From Ptychodera flava (lineage: Eukaryota > Hemichordata > Enteropneusta > Ptychoderidae), in assembly GCF_041260155.1 (NCBI RefSeq), contig NC_091933.1, forward strand, positions 28,526,933-28,590,932: a stretch of DNA of 64,000 nt, in the 5' to 3' direction. The position numbers and the translations under genes are program-made. Numbering within the stretch: the stretch's first letter is position 1; each line of letters opens with the position of its first letter. The notes under the pieces are model-generated. The model worked only from the letters and a program-made list of their open reading frames with translations, did no database searches and was not told where the DNA came from. Positions 1 to 27,531 of this stretch are shown piece after piece.

Positions 1-1517
1 ATGTCCATGAGAACTTTAACTCGACCTCGTAAGAACTTACCCTGTATGGTATGAGAATCAATATGCCATTTAGTGGGTCCAATTAGCAATAATCTCTCGA
101 TGGAATGATGTTCATTACAAGAATAAAATTTATGTGTTATTGCCGTGAGGTTTGAGGGACTGTTTTACGTGAACTCGAAAACGTGTACAGTACACACCAG
201 GGACACGCGTACAAAAGACAGATGTTGCACTGTATCGTGTAGAATCGTCTAGAGATTCATGAAACTCTCCTCGTGATCTAGACAGTATGATTGGCATTAT
301 GTAGTTCTGTACATGGTTTAAATTTTCAGGAAAAAAATAGCTCCCAAAGAGCTTCCCATGGAAATACTATAGACTTAACATGTGAGCGAAAAGTAAGATG
401 TTTCGTTGATCAGTTGTGTTTACAACACAGATGAGCCGCAGAGAGGACTCGGCTGTGCCAAAGGCATTGTAAGAAAGAGCCAAATTAGGGAAATAACAAT
501 ATCGACTATCTGAGGAAATCCTAGCCTTCGGCACGATGAATTCACAATGACGTTTTCGTTGACCGTCATCTCGTTGCAAATGACCTGTCGGCGGTGGCAA
601 TTTTCTAGAGTTTTTCCCTGTCGGATAATTTACGAGCAAATTACAAGAGCGGCATACCTTGGTGCCATGAGAGTAGATAGCACTTGTTATGCCATGCAAT
701 TCACACGAGAAATAAAAAGTAACGGATTTCCTTCTCTGCGTAGCCAAAGAAACGCGTCTAGAATATCTACTGATAGATAGGTTATTTGAATGGAACATTA
801 TCAATGGAGATAATTTTGACAATTAAAGTTGTGCTATCTTTTCCCGCGCACAAAATTTAAGCTTGTCAAAAGAAAACGAGCACAAAATGCACTTTCTGGG
901 CCGTGCAGCGTATTGACTTCAACCACGAATGACACTTACAACATTGCACATTATCCATTGAAGAGAAAATATAAAGTTCACGTTTATTTACGATAATTGT
1001 CATGGAAAAGCCAATCATCTGCTATAGGTACGTGCTGTCCATTTACCCGCTTACCTGTGTGTTACATGCCCCAGCAAAATACATCACCCTTCCCGTTGTA
1101 GGCGCGTGTCCTTAATAAATACTAAATCTGGACAGCTAACAGGTTTGTTCGCCTAAAATAAAATCTGTTTCTCGGCTGATAGAATATGAAAGCATAAACT
1201 CTATCTCGTTGAAAGGACGAGCGGGTTTATACATCATTTTTGTACGTTTTTGTGTTCATCAAGGAACTTTGAAAACGCCCGGTGGAATAGGATTGGGTTC
1301 GTTGCGGGGAAGAGGGTTGTCGATGTGGATTCAAAATCATACGGCTCAGAGAGGGCACGTCGGGAGCATTTTGATGAGGTCGGGTACAGAAGGGTAATAA
1401 GACAGAAGGAAACTATAGAGGGCGGGGACTGAGTTTGGAATCTTCAAATCATAGCGGCGGTCACTGGCGAGTAGCTTTCACTGTCCTTTTTGCTTGCAAT
1501 TTGGTCGATGGTCCCCG
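1..1517. other. No gene recognised
   Basis: I see no coding signal I can support here. The longest open frame (minus strand, 367-822, 151 codons) has no recognisable domain and no convincing splice context. The stretch may be intergenic or intronic sequence of a gene lying outside the window. Confidence 0.5.
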
Positions 1518-1850
1518 TTAAAGGGACAAACTCAGCCATTTTTCATGAATTTGGTTTGATACGAGATACTACTTATATTGTTTGACAGTCAAAAGATACT
1601 GAGTGAACGGGTGACCATGCATATATTGGACCCCGGTTTTAGAGACGATAAACGAAACCATTGAGAATATGAATTAATGGTCATGACCATTAATTCATTT
1701 TCGCGATGGTTTCATTTAATTTGTCTAAAACCAGAGTCCAATATATGCATGGTCACGCATTCATTCAGTATCTTTCAACATGTGAAACAATATGAGTAGT
1801 ATCTCGTATCAAACAAAATTCATAAAAAATGGCCGACTTTGTCCTTTTAA
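1518..1850. mobile_element. Foldback MITE with TTAA target duplication
   Basis: The two halves are reverse complements with scattered mismatches over about 160 bp each. The outer ends read AGGGACAAA and TTTGTCCTT, and TTAA flanks both sides (1518-1521 and 1847-1850). The axis lies near the self-complementary CATTAATGGTCATGACC stretch around 1680. There is no coding capacity. A TTAA duplication is the habit of the piggyBac and Kolobok superfamilies; the assignment to either is inference. Confidence 0.75.
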
Positions 1851-2182
1851 ATAAATGCATTTCTCCAAGACGTAAAGTTTGCAACGTGGTGAAGTATTTA
1901 ATAGATTCTATTGGCTTTCTCACCTCACTATAAATTGAGAACGCCGCGGTGGCCTAATTCTATCACAAATATTCAAGGTATACTAAGTCAAGCAAATATT
2001 AACAAATATTTGAACGTGCTTCCAAGTCAGATTTTCGAAATTGAATTTTCACTAAGTACTTCGTTTACCACAGGGCGTGATGATGCATTTTAACGCGACA
2101 ATCATGATCGATTTTTCTTCTCAACTGGATCAATCTTGGTATATTTAATCCGTACTTTAGGGTTTAATACAACTCAAGTTCA
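1851..2182. other. No feature recognised
   Basis: AT-rich sequence between two foldback elements. The 60-codon open frame here has no supporting signal. Confidence 0.5.
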
Positions 2183-2815
2183 ACTTTTCAGGTACCGCCA
2201 ACTAAGCTGTTCGTGCAGATAGGTGTTCGTGCGAAGTTTTTCAGCGGGCGGGCAAATTTCGAAACTAATCAGCGGGCGGGGAGAAAAATTTATATTTACT
2301 GTGGGCGGGGAAGAAATTTCACTATTTTCAGTGGGCGGGGAGAAAATTTTTGACAGTGGGCACCGGAGGATACGTAGAGGGAGGGGAAAGCGGCGTGGTT
2401 GATAGAACTTGAGGGGAGATTTAGCACCTAACTTAGAGGGGAGCAATGTTCCAAGCTATACTGCCAGCTGCTCCCACGGTTTGCGTTGATCTGGGTGGCC
2501 TAGTATGCATCAAGCTGGCACTGGGAAATTTCAGTAGTGGGGAGAGGGCAGAGGGGAGCTTAAAATGTTAATGTTGTGGGGAGTGGGGAGCGGGCAGACT
2601 ATAGATACTTGAGGGCAGCGGGCATCAAAATTCAGTGGGAGGGCATATTTTCCGTGTATGCCAGTGGGAGGGCGATTACGAACAGCTCTACTTTCCCCTC
2701 CAAATTTTGGGTCAAGGTCAAAAATACGAAAAATCGGTATATCAGCCTTCAAAACATGTTTTGTGATAATTTTGCGAAATTCATGAAATTTACCAGTTGG
2801 CGGCACCTGACTTTT
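2183..2815. mobile_element. Non-autonomous element with TIRs and G-rich core
   Basis: Imperfect terminal inverted repeats CAGGTACCGCCAACT (from 2189) and AGTTGGCGGCACCTG (to 2809) are flanked by ACTTTT on both sides (2183-2188 and 2810-2815), which looks like a 6-bp target duplication. The interior is strongly strand-asymmetric, with repeated GTGGGCGGGGA-type motifs alternating with AAATTT tracts. The 88- to 91-codon frames on either strand are low-complexity by-products of this composition. The superfamily is unknown to me. Confidence 0.65.
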
Positions 2816-3735
2816 CGTCCATTGATAAACTGTGGTGGCTATAGTTCATGATACACATCTAGATATGCAATGTTATTCTCATTCTAGTTTATAGTCTGTT
2901 GATGATGTTACCCATCTCCGATCAGCTCGCTAAGAGGGTATAGGCTTGATCAGTCGGCCATGAACTTTGGGAAACACCCATTCATCTATTGTATATTTTC
3001 CTCAGTTGGCTTTTGTTGGATTATGACAGTAAACACTTTATTAAACGCAGAAAAGAAATGAAAAAAAAATTCTCTGCGATAAAATTTACAGTAGAGGAAA
3101 ATATATGTAGTATTTGAAAAAAACGCACTTTTTTCAGCTATAGATTTCTTCTATATCAACAAAATTTTAATGATTCGGTAAAGTATACGGAGTGAAACCC
3201 GACATAGATAAGAAGCTGTTTGGAGTAAAGTAATTAACATTAAACATGTCATTTATGTTCGTTTCAAGTCTATTGTTTAGTAATGATTCAGCATTTTTGT
3301 TATAAACTTTTTTATGAGCACTGTCGATCAATTGGAAGAAATAATTAACTTTTTATGAACACAGTTGATTGATCGGTAGAAAGAAATACTGTCTGTTTGA
3401 AATACTGGCAAGCATATCGTCTGACAATGTTACTCAGATAGCATTAATTTATTATCCAACACAAGCATCTGACCAGGTTTCTCAATGGCCTCTTAAATTC
3501 CTATCGACTGACCGTTGATACGGTAAACTAAATAACATTCCGTTAGAGGGTATATAGGCTAATTACCAAAGAAAGGTCACTATTGGCGTTGCAACGCTAA
3601 TAACGTGGACTTCTTTCAAATTTGTAGAGTTCTGGCAATAAATGTCAATGATAAATGATCACCATTTTAATAGATAAATTTGTCGATTCACTATCTTTTA
3701 ATGAGAATGTTGAATAATTATTGTGCTTTTACTCA
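2816..3735. other. No gene recognised
   Basis: AT-rich sequence with no sizeable open frame. A short internal similarity is visible (TTTTATGAGCACTGTCGATC near 3310 and TTTTTATGAACACAGTTGAT near 3350), suggesting an old small duplication. Confidence 0.4.
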
Positions 3736-3830
3736 TAGTCGCTTGTGAATGAATACACGACGGCTGCATGCTGTACGGTATGCATTTGCATACCATACAG
3801 CGGCCGTCGTGTATCTGTTCACAAGCGACT
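3736..3830. mobile_element. Short palindromic element
   Basis: AGTCGCTTGTGAA at the left end pairs with TTCACAAGCGACT at the right end, and the inner arms (ACACGACGGC and GCCGTCGTGT, then CTGTACGGTATGCA and TGCATACCATACAG) continue the pairing to the axis. About 95 bp, no coding capacity. It is probably a MITE; no clear target duplication is seen. Confidence 0.6.
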
Positions 3831-4352
3831 GTGCAGGCTTGTCGTAAATAATAATTTTCTTGCTATTTATTTGGATAAATCTTCGTAATTTCTCGATTTT
3901 TGCCGATTTCTTTGTTCTGTGACTATATTATGGATTTTCATCCATCCGTCAATCGTGTTTTGATATCTAATAATTATGTCTATTTATTATGTCTATTACG
4001 ACTATTTTTATCATGTCCCACCTTGTCGCTCGACTTCGTGCAAGGAGATTAAATTGTACACGACAGTCATTTGCAGGGGCAACAAGTGAACGTTTGCTCC
4101 AGGCCTGCGTGGCGGAAAAGGTTACATAAACTATTCGTGGTGGTATTCAGGACATGCAGGAGCAACGTGAAACCAGCATGCACGAGACAGGGCTCCCATC
4201 GCGTAAAATAGGTCTATGTGTAAAAACAAACTATACTTGTATATCCAATAGAGTTCAATACGTTGTTGCTTTCTACGTATGGTCAGAAACCTACAATAAC
4301 ATAAAACATTTTCATCACACAAGTATGATAAAATTTTAAAAAGAACAATTCG
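3831..4352. other. No gene recognised
   Basis: AT-rich spacer between two palindromic elements. No supported open frame. Confidence 0.4.
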
Positions 4353-4478
4353 ATCACAGTCACCTGTGGGTCTCTGCCCCATAGACATGTGTACATATGC
4401 CTGAGAAGAAGAGGCATATGTACACACGTCTATGGGGCGCATAGACGCAGAGCAGAATAGACCACAGGTGACTGTGAT
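4353..4478. mobile_element. Palindromic MITE, family P1, copy 1
   Basis: ATCACAGTCACCTGTGG pairs with CCACAGGTGACTGTGAT at the far end. Inner arms contain GCCCCATAGACATGTGTACA and its near complement TGTACACACGTCTATGGGGC around a short loop near 4412. Two further copies of this family lie at 6118-6250 and 63604-63688, which supports mobility. No protein is encoded. Confidence 0.7.
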
Positions 4479-4861
4479 TTGATTCACGGCAAAAATCAAT
4501 AGCCACACTGCCTCTAGGACTTGTACACGGTTTTCACTGAACATGTGATTAGAAAACAGTTGAAAGCATTCACCTGGGCGAAACCTTGATAAATTGAAAT
4601 ACTGATAGTACAGCCTCAGAGAAGACCGACTGGACCTGATTTTGTTTCTCATTTGCAGAAATGCACTAGTTCAGTAGCTCAGTACCAGCAACATGTTGTG
4701 CTCATGGTATCGATTTTTGATCGTTAAGGTGGTAGTTTCTTAGGCAGAAGATCAGAAGAACACACACGATAAAGTCTGTAAATCCTGCTGCTGCATTTCC
4801 AACGCACAAGCTTTTATTAGTTGATCGCAAACTGAGAAAAAGGATCTGGGCCATGCTGTAA

Positions 4862-5455
4862 GGTTACTCCACAGGGTGTTGTCTAAATGTCCGTCCCCAG
4901 GGGTGGGTAGGTGTTTCGTTGTATCGCTAATAAAGATATATTCTACCAACCTTTGGTGTTTCGGTCTTAACTTAGCACTGCCCTTGACAATCTTGCGTAT
5001 ACGTTTTATCAACATGTTGCGTCTATTATCTGATGAGTTTGAGTGCCTCATTAGCCAAAGTAATCAAGGGTAAATTACTAATCTGTGGACGCTCTCACCA
5101 GATTATCACCGGATTAAATTTGACACAGTCAATAACGAACGCACCAGCAAGGTATACAGTTATACCTTGCTGGTGCGTTCGTTATTGACTTTGTCATATT
5201 TAATCCGGTGATAATCTGGTGAGAGCGTCTACAGATTAGTAATTTACCCTTGATTACTTTGGCTAATGAGGCACTCAAACTCATCAGATAATAGACGCAA
5301 CATGTTGATAAAACGTATACGCAAGATTGTCAAGGGCAGTGCTAAGTTAAGACCGAAACACCAAAGGTTGGTAGAATATATCTTTATTAGCGATACAACG
5401 AAACACCTACCCACCCCTGGGGACGGACATTTAGACAACACCCTGTGGTTACTCG
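4862..5455. mobile_element. Near-perfect 578-bp palindromic element
   Basis: Positions 4870-5447 form one long inverted repeat with its axis at about 5158/5159. The ends read CACAGGGTGTTG and CAACACCCTGTG. I count only a few mismatches between the ~288-bp arms (for example GTGTCAAATT against TTGTCATATT near the axis). GTTACTC flanks both sides (4863-4869 and 5448-5454), a 7- to 8-bp duplication. That size and the CAGGG-like end resemble hAT elements, but this is inference. The ~100-codon frames read from it on both strands are mirror shadows of one sequence. Confidence 0.85.
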
Positions 5456-6117
5456 AAGCTTTACCCATTTTGAACACAGAAAAGTAAATAGGAAAGATGT
5501 TTTATGAAGCTTGCGACTTTTTAAACATCGCACAGATTTCACAAAGGTCACACGTCCAATAGTTCATAACCCTGAAACATTTCCGTTGATTACTAACAGC
5601 TCACGATAATTGGCTGCTAAGACGTGCTAAGCAGCAAAAATGTTGCGAAAGTGTTCGCAATTTGTGCATGTAGATCCTCACAATCTGTGTCGATTAATTG
5701 CAGACCGCTTTCAACAACGCGACACAAGAAAATACTAATACTTCAACAGGGATTTTTTTTCAAAATTGTCACAAAGGCGGAAATATTTGAACGTTTTCTT
5801 TATTACCAAACAAACGCTTCCCCAAGGCTATGTAATTGGCTAGCAACCAGTTTACGTTTCTCAGTTTATTGAAGGTTAACAGCCATTGAAAGTTGAACCG
5901 GCATCCAGGCCAGGAAATAGACAAGGCGCCGAAAACTGAAGAACTACATACCAGACAGTATGCCAATTTCACCTTGTATTGCAGACAATTTTCGAGCGTC
6001 TAGACACTACATATTCGTCATTGAACGGATTGATCATTTGAACACGCAGCGTCTAGACGTTTGAAAAAAATCGTTAACGTGCGATGGGGCAAAGAGTCGC
6101 TTCTTCAATGTGAAATA
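5456..6117. other. No gene recognised
   Basis: Spacer with no supported gene. The 82-codon (plus) and 67-codon (minus) frames lack recognisable domains. Confidence 0.4.
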
Positions 6118-6250
6118 GATCACAGTCACCAGTTTTCTAAAATTCCGCTCTGCGCCCCATAGAAGTGTGTACATATATGCCTGAGAAAAAGATGTAGACA
6201 CGTCTATGGGGCGCGTAGGACCAGAGCGGAATTTTGAAAACAGGTGACTA
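6118..6250. mobile_element. Palindromic MITE, family P1, copy 2
   Basis: GATCACAGTCACC at the left pairs with GGTGACTATC at the right. The inner arms carry the family signature GCGCCCCATAGAAGTGTGTA and its complement. It lies about 150 bp beyond the AATAAA signal of the EGF gene. Confidence 0.65.
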
Positions 6251-6396
6251 TCTTTAGATCATGGGATAGAGAAGGCGTGTAATTTGTTTTGCAACCTCAG
6301 GTCAAACATTCTGTAACGTGGTAGGACAATCTCTAGTGTAAAACAATCTTGTAATTGAACCAGACACAAAATGCACGACATTGTGTGGCAAAGTAA

Positions 6397-6402
6397 TTTA
6401 TT
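6397..6402 (-). promoter_or_regulatory. Polyadenylation signal of the EGF gene
   Basis: AATAAA on the minus strand, about 137 bases beyond the stop codon of the EGF gene. The intervening 3' UTR is AT-rich. Confidence 0.65.
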
Positions 6403-6538
6403 CTGGCATATTTTTCAATTTTTTGAATTTTTACATAGATGTACAAATAAACTCTGTAATATACACTATTCACATTAAACCAACAAAAATAACGAGATGA
6501 TCATCACAAGTGGTGAACGACGTGTGAATTAGAAGGGT

Positions 6539-22794
<16,256 letters not shown>

Positions 22795-22835
22795 GGTGTA
22801 TCTTCAACTTGTTCAGGTCGGGTCGGGTCGGGTGA

Positions 22836-25020
22836 CGTGGCACAAGTGAAACTGACGGATGAGAAAAATGGATGACGGGACAAACACTGGATTTTACAAA
22901 TCATTTGCCTATGCTCACCCCACTCTGCAGGGGACACTTGATTCTGATTGGCTAGATGCCAAAGAGTACACCTTGTCTTGACCAATTATGCGTTCTCCCA
23001 TGATAGTCAAGCAGGTTGACGATGCATTTAGGTGTCCGGTGTCAACAGGTGCCATAGATTATACACACACATACATCAAAATATGGGCAAATTTGAAACC
23101 ATGAATATTCCAATCTGTAGACAGAAACTTTCTCAGTGTTGGTGTGTTTTTGTAACCGGACTTCGACTAAACCAGTTCATATCTGTAGCCAACCATACAT
23201 ATTTCACCACTCCGAAGTAAGCTCACGAGGTTTAAGATGAAGTTCAAATTCGCGCGAGTGACTTTATAATGTTTATTGAAATCTCTTTCAGCGTGTCTGA
23301 CGTAGTTCAAATGTTACATCGTAAACTGACACGTTCACGGTCAGATCACCGACAAGAGAAGGCTACTGACTTTAGAGTTTCCTCTGCCGCATCTTCTGAA
23401 ACCATAGACTGTCTATGCTTGAACTCTCACAAGTTTTCTCCTAATAGCAAATCATGACCTTGACCTTCGTTTGTAGACCTAGAGTTGGTTACTCGCGGCC
23501 ACGAGTAGGTTCAACTGTCATTGGCAGTACTAATAAGATTGTAAAGAAAGCTCAATGAACGCCAACAGACGAGCACGACTGATCACCGCGGGGAAGTTTT
23601 AAATACAGTTATTTATATTTTAGTGGAGTATTGCTTAGCTTCAAAGTATTGTAGTATTATTGAAAAATTGGAATCATCTTCCGACTCCGCTGGCAGTACT
23701 TTTGGACATTATGATGATAATAATAGACGCCGTGAAAGGGTTAATCGTCATTCGATACAACTCTGACGCTGATGAAAAAATCTCTCTGCTTCTCAGTTGT
23801 TAAGTTTTCCTCTTTAAAATTGCATTGAAGTAACCTTCATTGGCACTTTACTCTGAAAGCTGCAGCTTCCGATAAGACATAAAATACATAATTCAAGAAT
23901 GGAATTTATACCCATGTGATACGAACTATCATGAACCTATGTTCGTGTTGAACTTTCCATGAACTTATGCTTGGGAAATCCCCTCGAGTCCCTGGAATAT
24001 TTCTATATGTGATGCACAGATTGTACGGTACATGAATATTATAGAAATAACGGGCGACGTTAATGGTCAGAGCGGAGTCTGTTATTTCCATTATATTATA
24101 AGTGAACCCAAGAAAACCGTCAAAATTTCCGAAAATTTCAGGAGCGAACGACAACTGGGCCCAGGAAACTGAGCAATACACGACGCACTGTCACGCGCGC
24201 TGTAAAAAAATTGGCAAATCCGGAGATGTTTTCAGAAAAAAGTATCTCAACTTGACCTACAAGTGCTCCATTTTATTTTGTGATTGATTATGATTTACGT
24301 TTGAGGTGTAAAGTTACGATACTTTGAGTTTTTAATCTTATTATTCATATTCACGGGCCTGTAAACAAACCATTACTGTGTATTTGTGGTCAGTCACGTG
24401 GTTCAGCTCGACCAATCAAAATGCGACGGGCAGGGCATGGTAATATAATCCGCGATACACTGATATTCCCAACACTTTATGAGCCTTAATCGTCAGATTT
24501 TTACGTAAATTTATACTTATTTATACATATTACGTAAAAGAATACCGTTGTTTTGGACTTCAAGCATCCAATGCTAATAATACTGCAAGTACCTATCATG
24601 ATATACCTTTCACTGCAAGTTGTACTGTAGCAACAGAAAGTGAACATTTTCTCATAAATGTATTCAGTATGTAATGAAATGGAAAAAAACCCAGCGAGAT
24701 TGGTTGTCAGCGTGGTTCGATAATGGTCAGGATCTTACAGTTTCCACTTTGGTCTTGTTTTTCTCGTTTTGCTTTCTCTATTTGTTAATTGTACGCAGTT
24801 ACTTTGTCTATATTGTCATTGTACTGTCCCTGGTGTATTGCGCGCTGGTAGCCCGGGGTTGGACAGAGAGAGTGGGAAAATAGTATGAATTATGTATTCT
24901 CAATAATTCCGGATAATTCACAAATCGGTGTTTTACTCGTTCATATGTATTGATATTTAACATTATGATCTCTTTTCTCTATGGATTTTAGGGCGAAGTT
25001 AATTTTTAAGGAGGTCTAAG
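22836..25020. other. Intergenic, no gene recognised
   Basis: Upstream of the EGF gene. The open frames of 60-90 codons show no recognisable family. The frame at 24674-24883 is rich in hydrophobic residues, but only because the DNA is T-rich. The promoter of the EGF gene should lie in the first few hundred bases, but no clear TATA element is placed. Confidence 0.45.
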
Positions 25021-25027
25021 TCAGAGG

Positions 25028-25130
25028 CAGCACTGTGGGACGAGTAATCTCTACGCGAATACGCTAAATACTCAATACACATCACAGCCAGCACTGCAGG
25101 ACGGTTAATCCCTACACGAGTACGCTGTAG
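25028..25130. repeat. Two-copy tandem duplication
   Basis: CAGCACTG.GGGACG.GTAAT followed by CTACRCGARTACGCT and AAATACTCA occurs twice in about 130 bp, with roughly 60-bp spacing. Confidence 0.6.
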
Positions 25131-25377
25131 CCCAAATACTCATTCTGCGTCAAGGCCCAAGCGTAAAGAGGGGTGATTTGAATATTTAAATTGAGCTCAA
25201 TAAATTCCACTATCTCAAGCAGGTACTACTATTTCTTTTACAGTAGCATGCGCCCCAGGGACAATCGGACACTCGAACTTTTACATTTTTCTTCTGATCT
25301 ACCACTTATGGGGCTCAGTTTGAAGCTCTTGGTGTTATATCACCGTTTCAGGTTTTTGAAATTGACAATTTTATTTT

Positions 25378-25540
25378 TCTCCATAGAGTTAGCACAGGGA
25401 TGGCGGCCATTTTGAATTTCAAATATCGGTAAATCTTGGGCAATTTGTTCCTCTAGAACCAAAATTTGCACAGTGCCCCCCGATCTTTATTTTTGATTTG
25501 AAAGAGAATGGTTGAAATATTACTTGAGGAAAGTTTAAAC
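25378..25540 (+). repeat. Dispersed repeat, copy 2
   Basis: Second copy of the GGCGGCCATTTTGAATTTC family seen at 13167-13330. Confidence 0.55.
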
Positions 25541-25969
25541 GAAAGGTTAGGTCTTTCACTTTGGAGGCTCATACTACCTTAAAGTTGCTGTAGAACTGAT
25601 AAACCTCAAATCGGAATCAGAATTAAACAAAGGTAAAACTTACACAACAATTGAAGATACTCAGGGACTGAACAGAAATCACTGAAGGGGAGGGCTTGTG
25701 TTTCATAATGACGCTGCGTGAAAAAATAGTGATCCCTCAAAAGCGTTTGCTTGAGAAAATGACCCCCCCAATTTCCATGCGCAAAAAGCAGTGACACCAC
25801 ACCACACCCCACCTACCCCAACCCCCCTTGTGTGCCACAGTCCAGGTAGGATTTCCGGGCAGGAATCAGAAGACAAGAGCGAGACAAAGTATGATTTTGA
25901 GATCAAGGAAGATAAAGCCACCCTGCAGGTGAAGAGTCAAAATGGCAGATAGTAAAGTAGTCTGTCTGT

Positions 25970-27443
25970 AACTATATACTACACTATATATTCCAAACTT
26001 TGAAAGCTCATTAGATATGCAAACTATAAATTAGCTGACACGAAAACTTAAGTGCGAAATGACTTTCAATATTGGTGTAACCTGGTATAATTATCAATGT
26101 GCATAGCATGTTATGCCAACTTTGATCAAATAAATGCAAGTATATATCCCTAATTAGGAAAGTTCATTTAATACACAAATTAGGAATTGACTGAAATGTT
26201 CTCATTAAATATGCAAATTATGAATAGGCTGAAGTAAAAATGTTAAATGACTTTCAATAATGTCGTATCATAGTATCTTTAATGTACAAAGTAGTTCATA
26301 AACTTTGGTCTAGTCAAGACAGATAAATATCCTAATTAGGAAAAATAATTAAATTTGCAAATACGGAATCGGCTAAAGTGCTGTATCATAGTATCTTTAA
26401 TGTACATAGCAAGTTTTGTCAAATTTGGTCAGTCAATACAGATAAATATCCCTAATTAGGAAAGTTCATTATATATGCAAATTAGGAATTGGCTGAAATA
26501 ATAAAGTTTCATGATTTTTAATAATGTTGTTTTATAGTATCTTCAATATATGTTGCAAGATTCATCAACTTCGGTCGAATCAATTCAGATATATATCCCT
26601 AATTAGTGAAGTTCATTAAATATGGAAATAAGGAATTGGCTGAAGTAAAACTGCTTAATGACTTTCAACAATGTTATATCACAGTATCTTCAATGTACAT
26701 CGCAAGTTTCATCAATTTTGGTAAAGTCCATTCAGATTTATATATCTAATTAGGAAAGTTTATTAAATATGCAAATAAGTATTTGGCTGAAGTAAAACTG
26801 CTTAATGACTTTCAACAATGTTATATCATAGTATCTTCAATGTACATAGCAAGTTTCATCAATTTTGGTAAAGTCCATTCAGATTTATATATCTAATTAG
26901 GAAAGTTTATTAAATATGTAAATAAGGAATCGGCTGAAGTAGAACTGCTTAATGACTTTCAACAATGTTATATCATAGTATCTTCAATGTACATAGCAAG
27001 TTTCATCAATTTTGGTAAGGTCCATTCAGATTTATATACCTAATTAGGAAAGTTCATTAAATATGTAAATAAGGAATTGGCTGAAGTAAAACTGCTTAAT
27101 GACTTTCAAAAATGTTATATCATAGTATCTTCAATGTACATAGCAAGTTTCATCAATTTTGGTCAAGTCAATTCAAATAAATATCCCTAATTTCAAAAGT
27201 TCATTAAATATGCAAATAAAGAGTTTGATGAAGTAAAAATGCTTAATGACTTTCAATAATGTTAAATCATAGTATCTTCAATATACATACCGAGTTTTGT
27301 CAATTTTGATCAAGTCAAATCAGATATATATCCCTAATCAGGAAAGTTCATTAAATATACAGACAGACAGACAGACACACAGACAGACACACAGACAGAC
27401 AGACATCGCTGCGACATATGCTCACGTGTGTCAACACGTGAGC
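25970..27443 (-). mobile_element. Hairpin-microsatellite-array element, copy A1
   Basis: Read on the minus strand: a GCTCACGTGT...ACACGTGAGC hairpin (27443-27420), a (TGTC)n microsatellite (about 27410-27360), then roughly eight diverged tandem units of ~145 bp. Each unit carries a version of ATTTAATGAACTTTCCTAAT and ACTATGATATAACATT, down to about 25985. No protein is encoded. It is the inverted partner of the copy at 27532-29047, and its distal end is shorter than that copy. Confidence 0.75.
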
Positions 27444-27531
27444 AAAAAATAATCAATGGAAATAAAATACCTATTCAAATAAACAGTTGATTCTAAAAAA
27501 AATCAGTTTTAGCTCATTTTTTGCTCACGTG

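Noticed and set aside
367-822. 151-codon minus-strand frame
   Set aside because: No recognisable motif, composition is not clearly coding, and there is no linked exon.
4131-4652. 173-codon minus-strand frame
   Set aside because: It runs through the palindromic MITE at 4353-4478, and the predicted protein has no recognisable domain.
4752-5487. Two mirrored ~75- to 100-codon frames on opposite strands
   Set aside because: Both are readings of the same palindrome at 4870-5447.
24674-24883. Hydrophobic 69-codon frame suggesting a membrane protein
   Set aside because: T-rich DNA gives Leu, Phe, Ile and Val codons by default. There is no family match, and no splice or promoter support.
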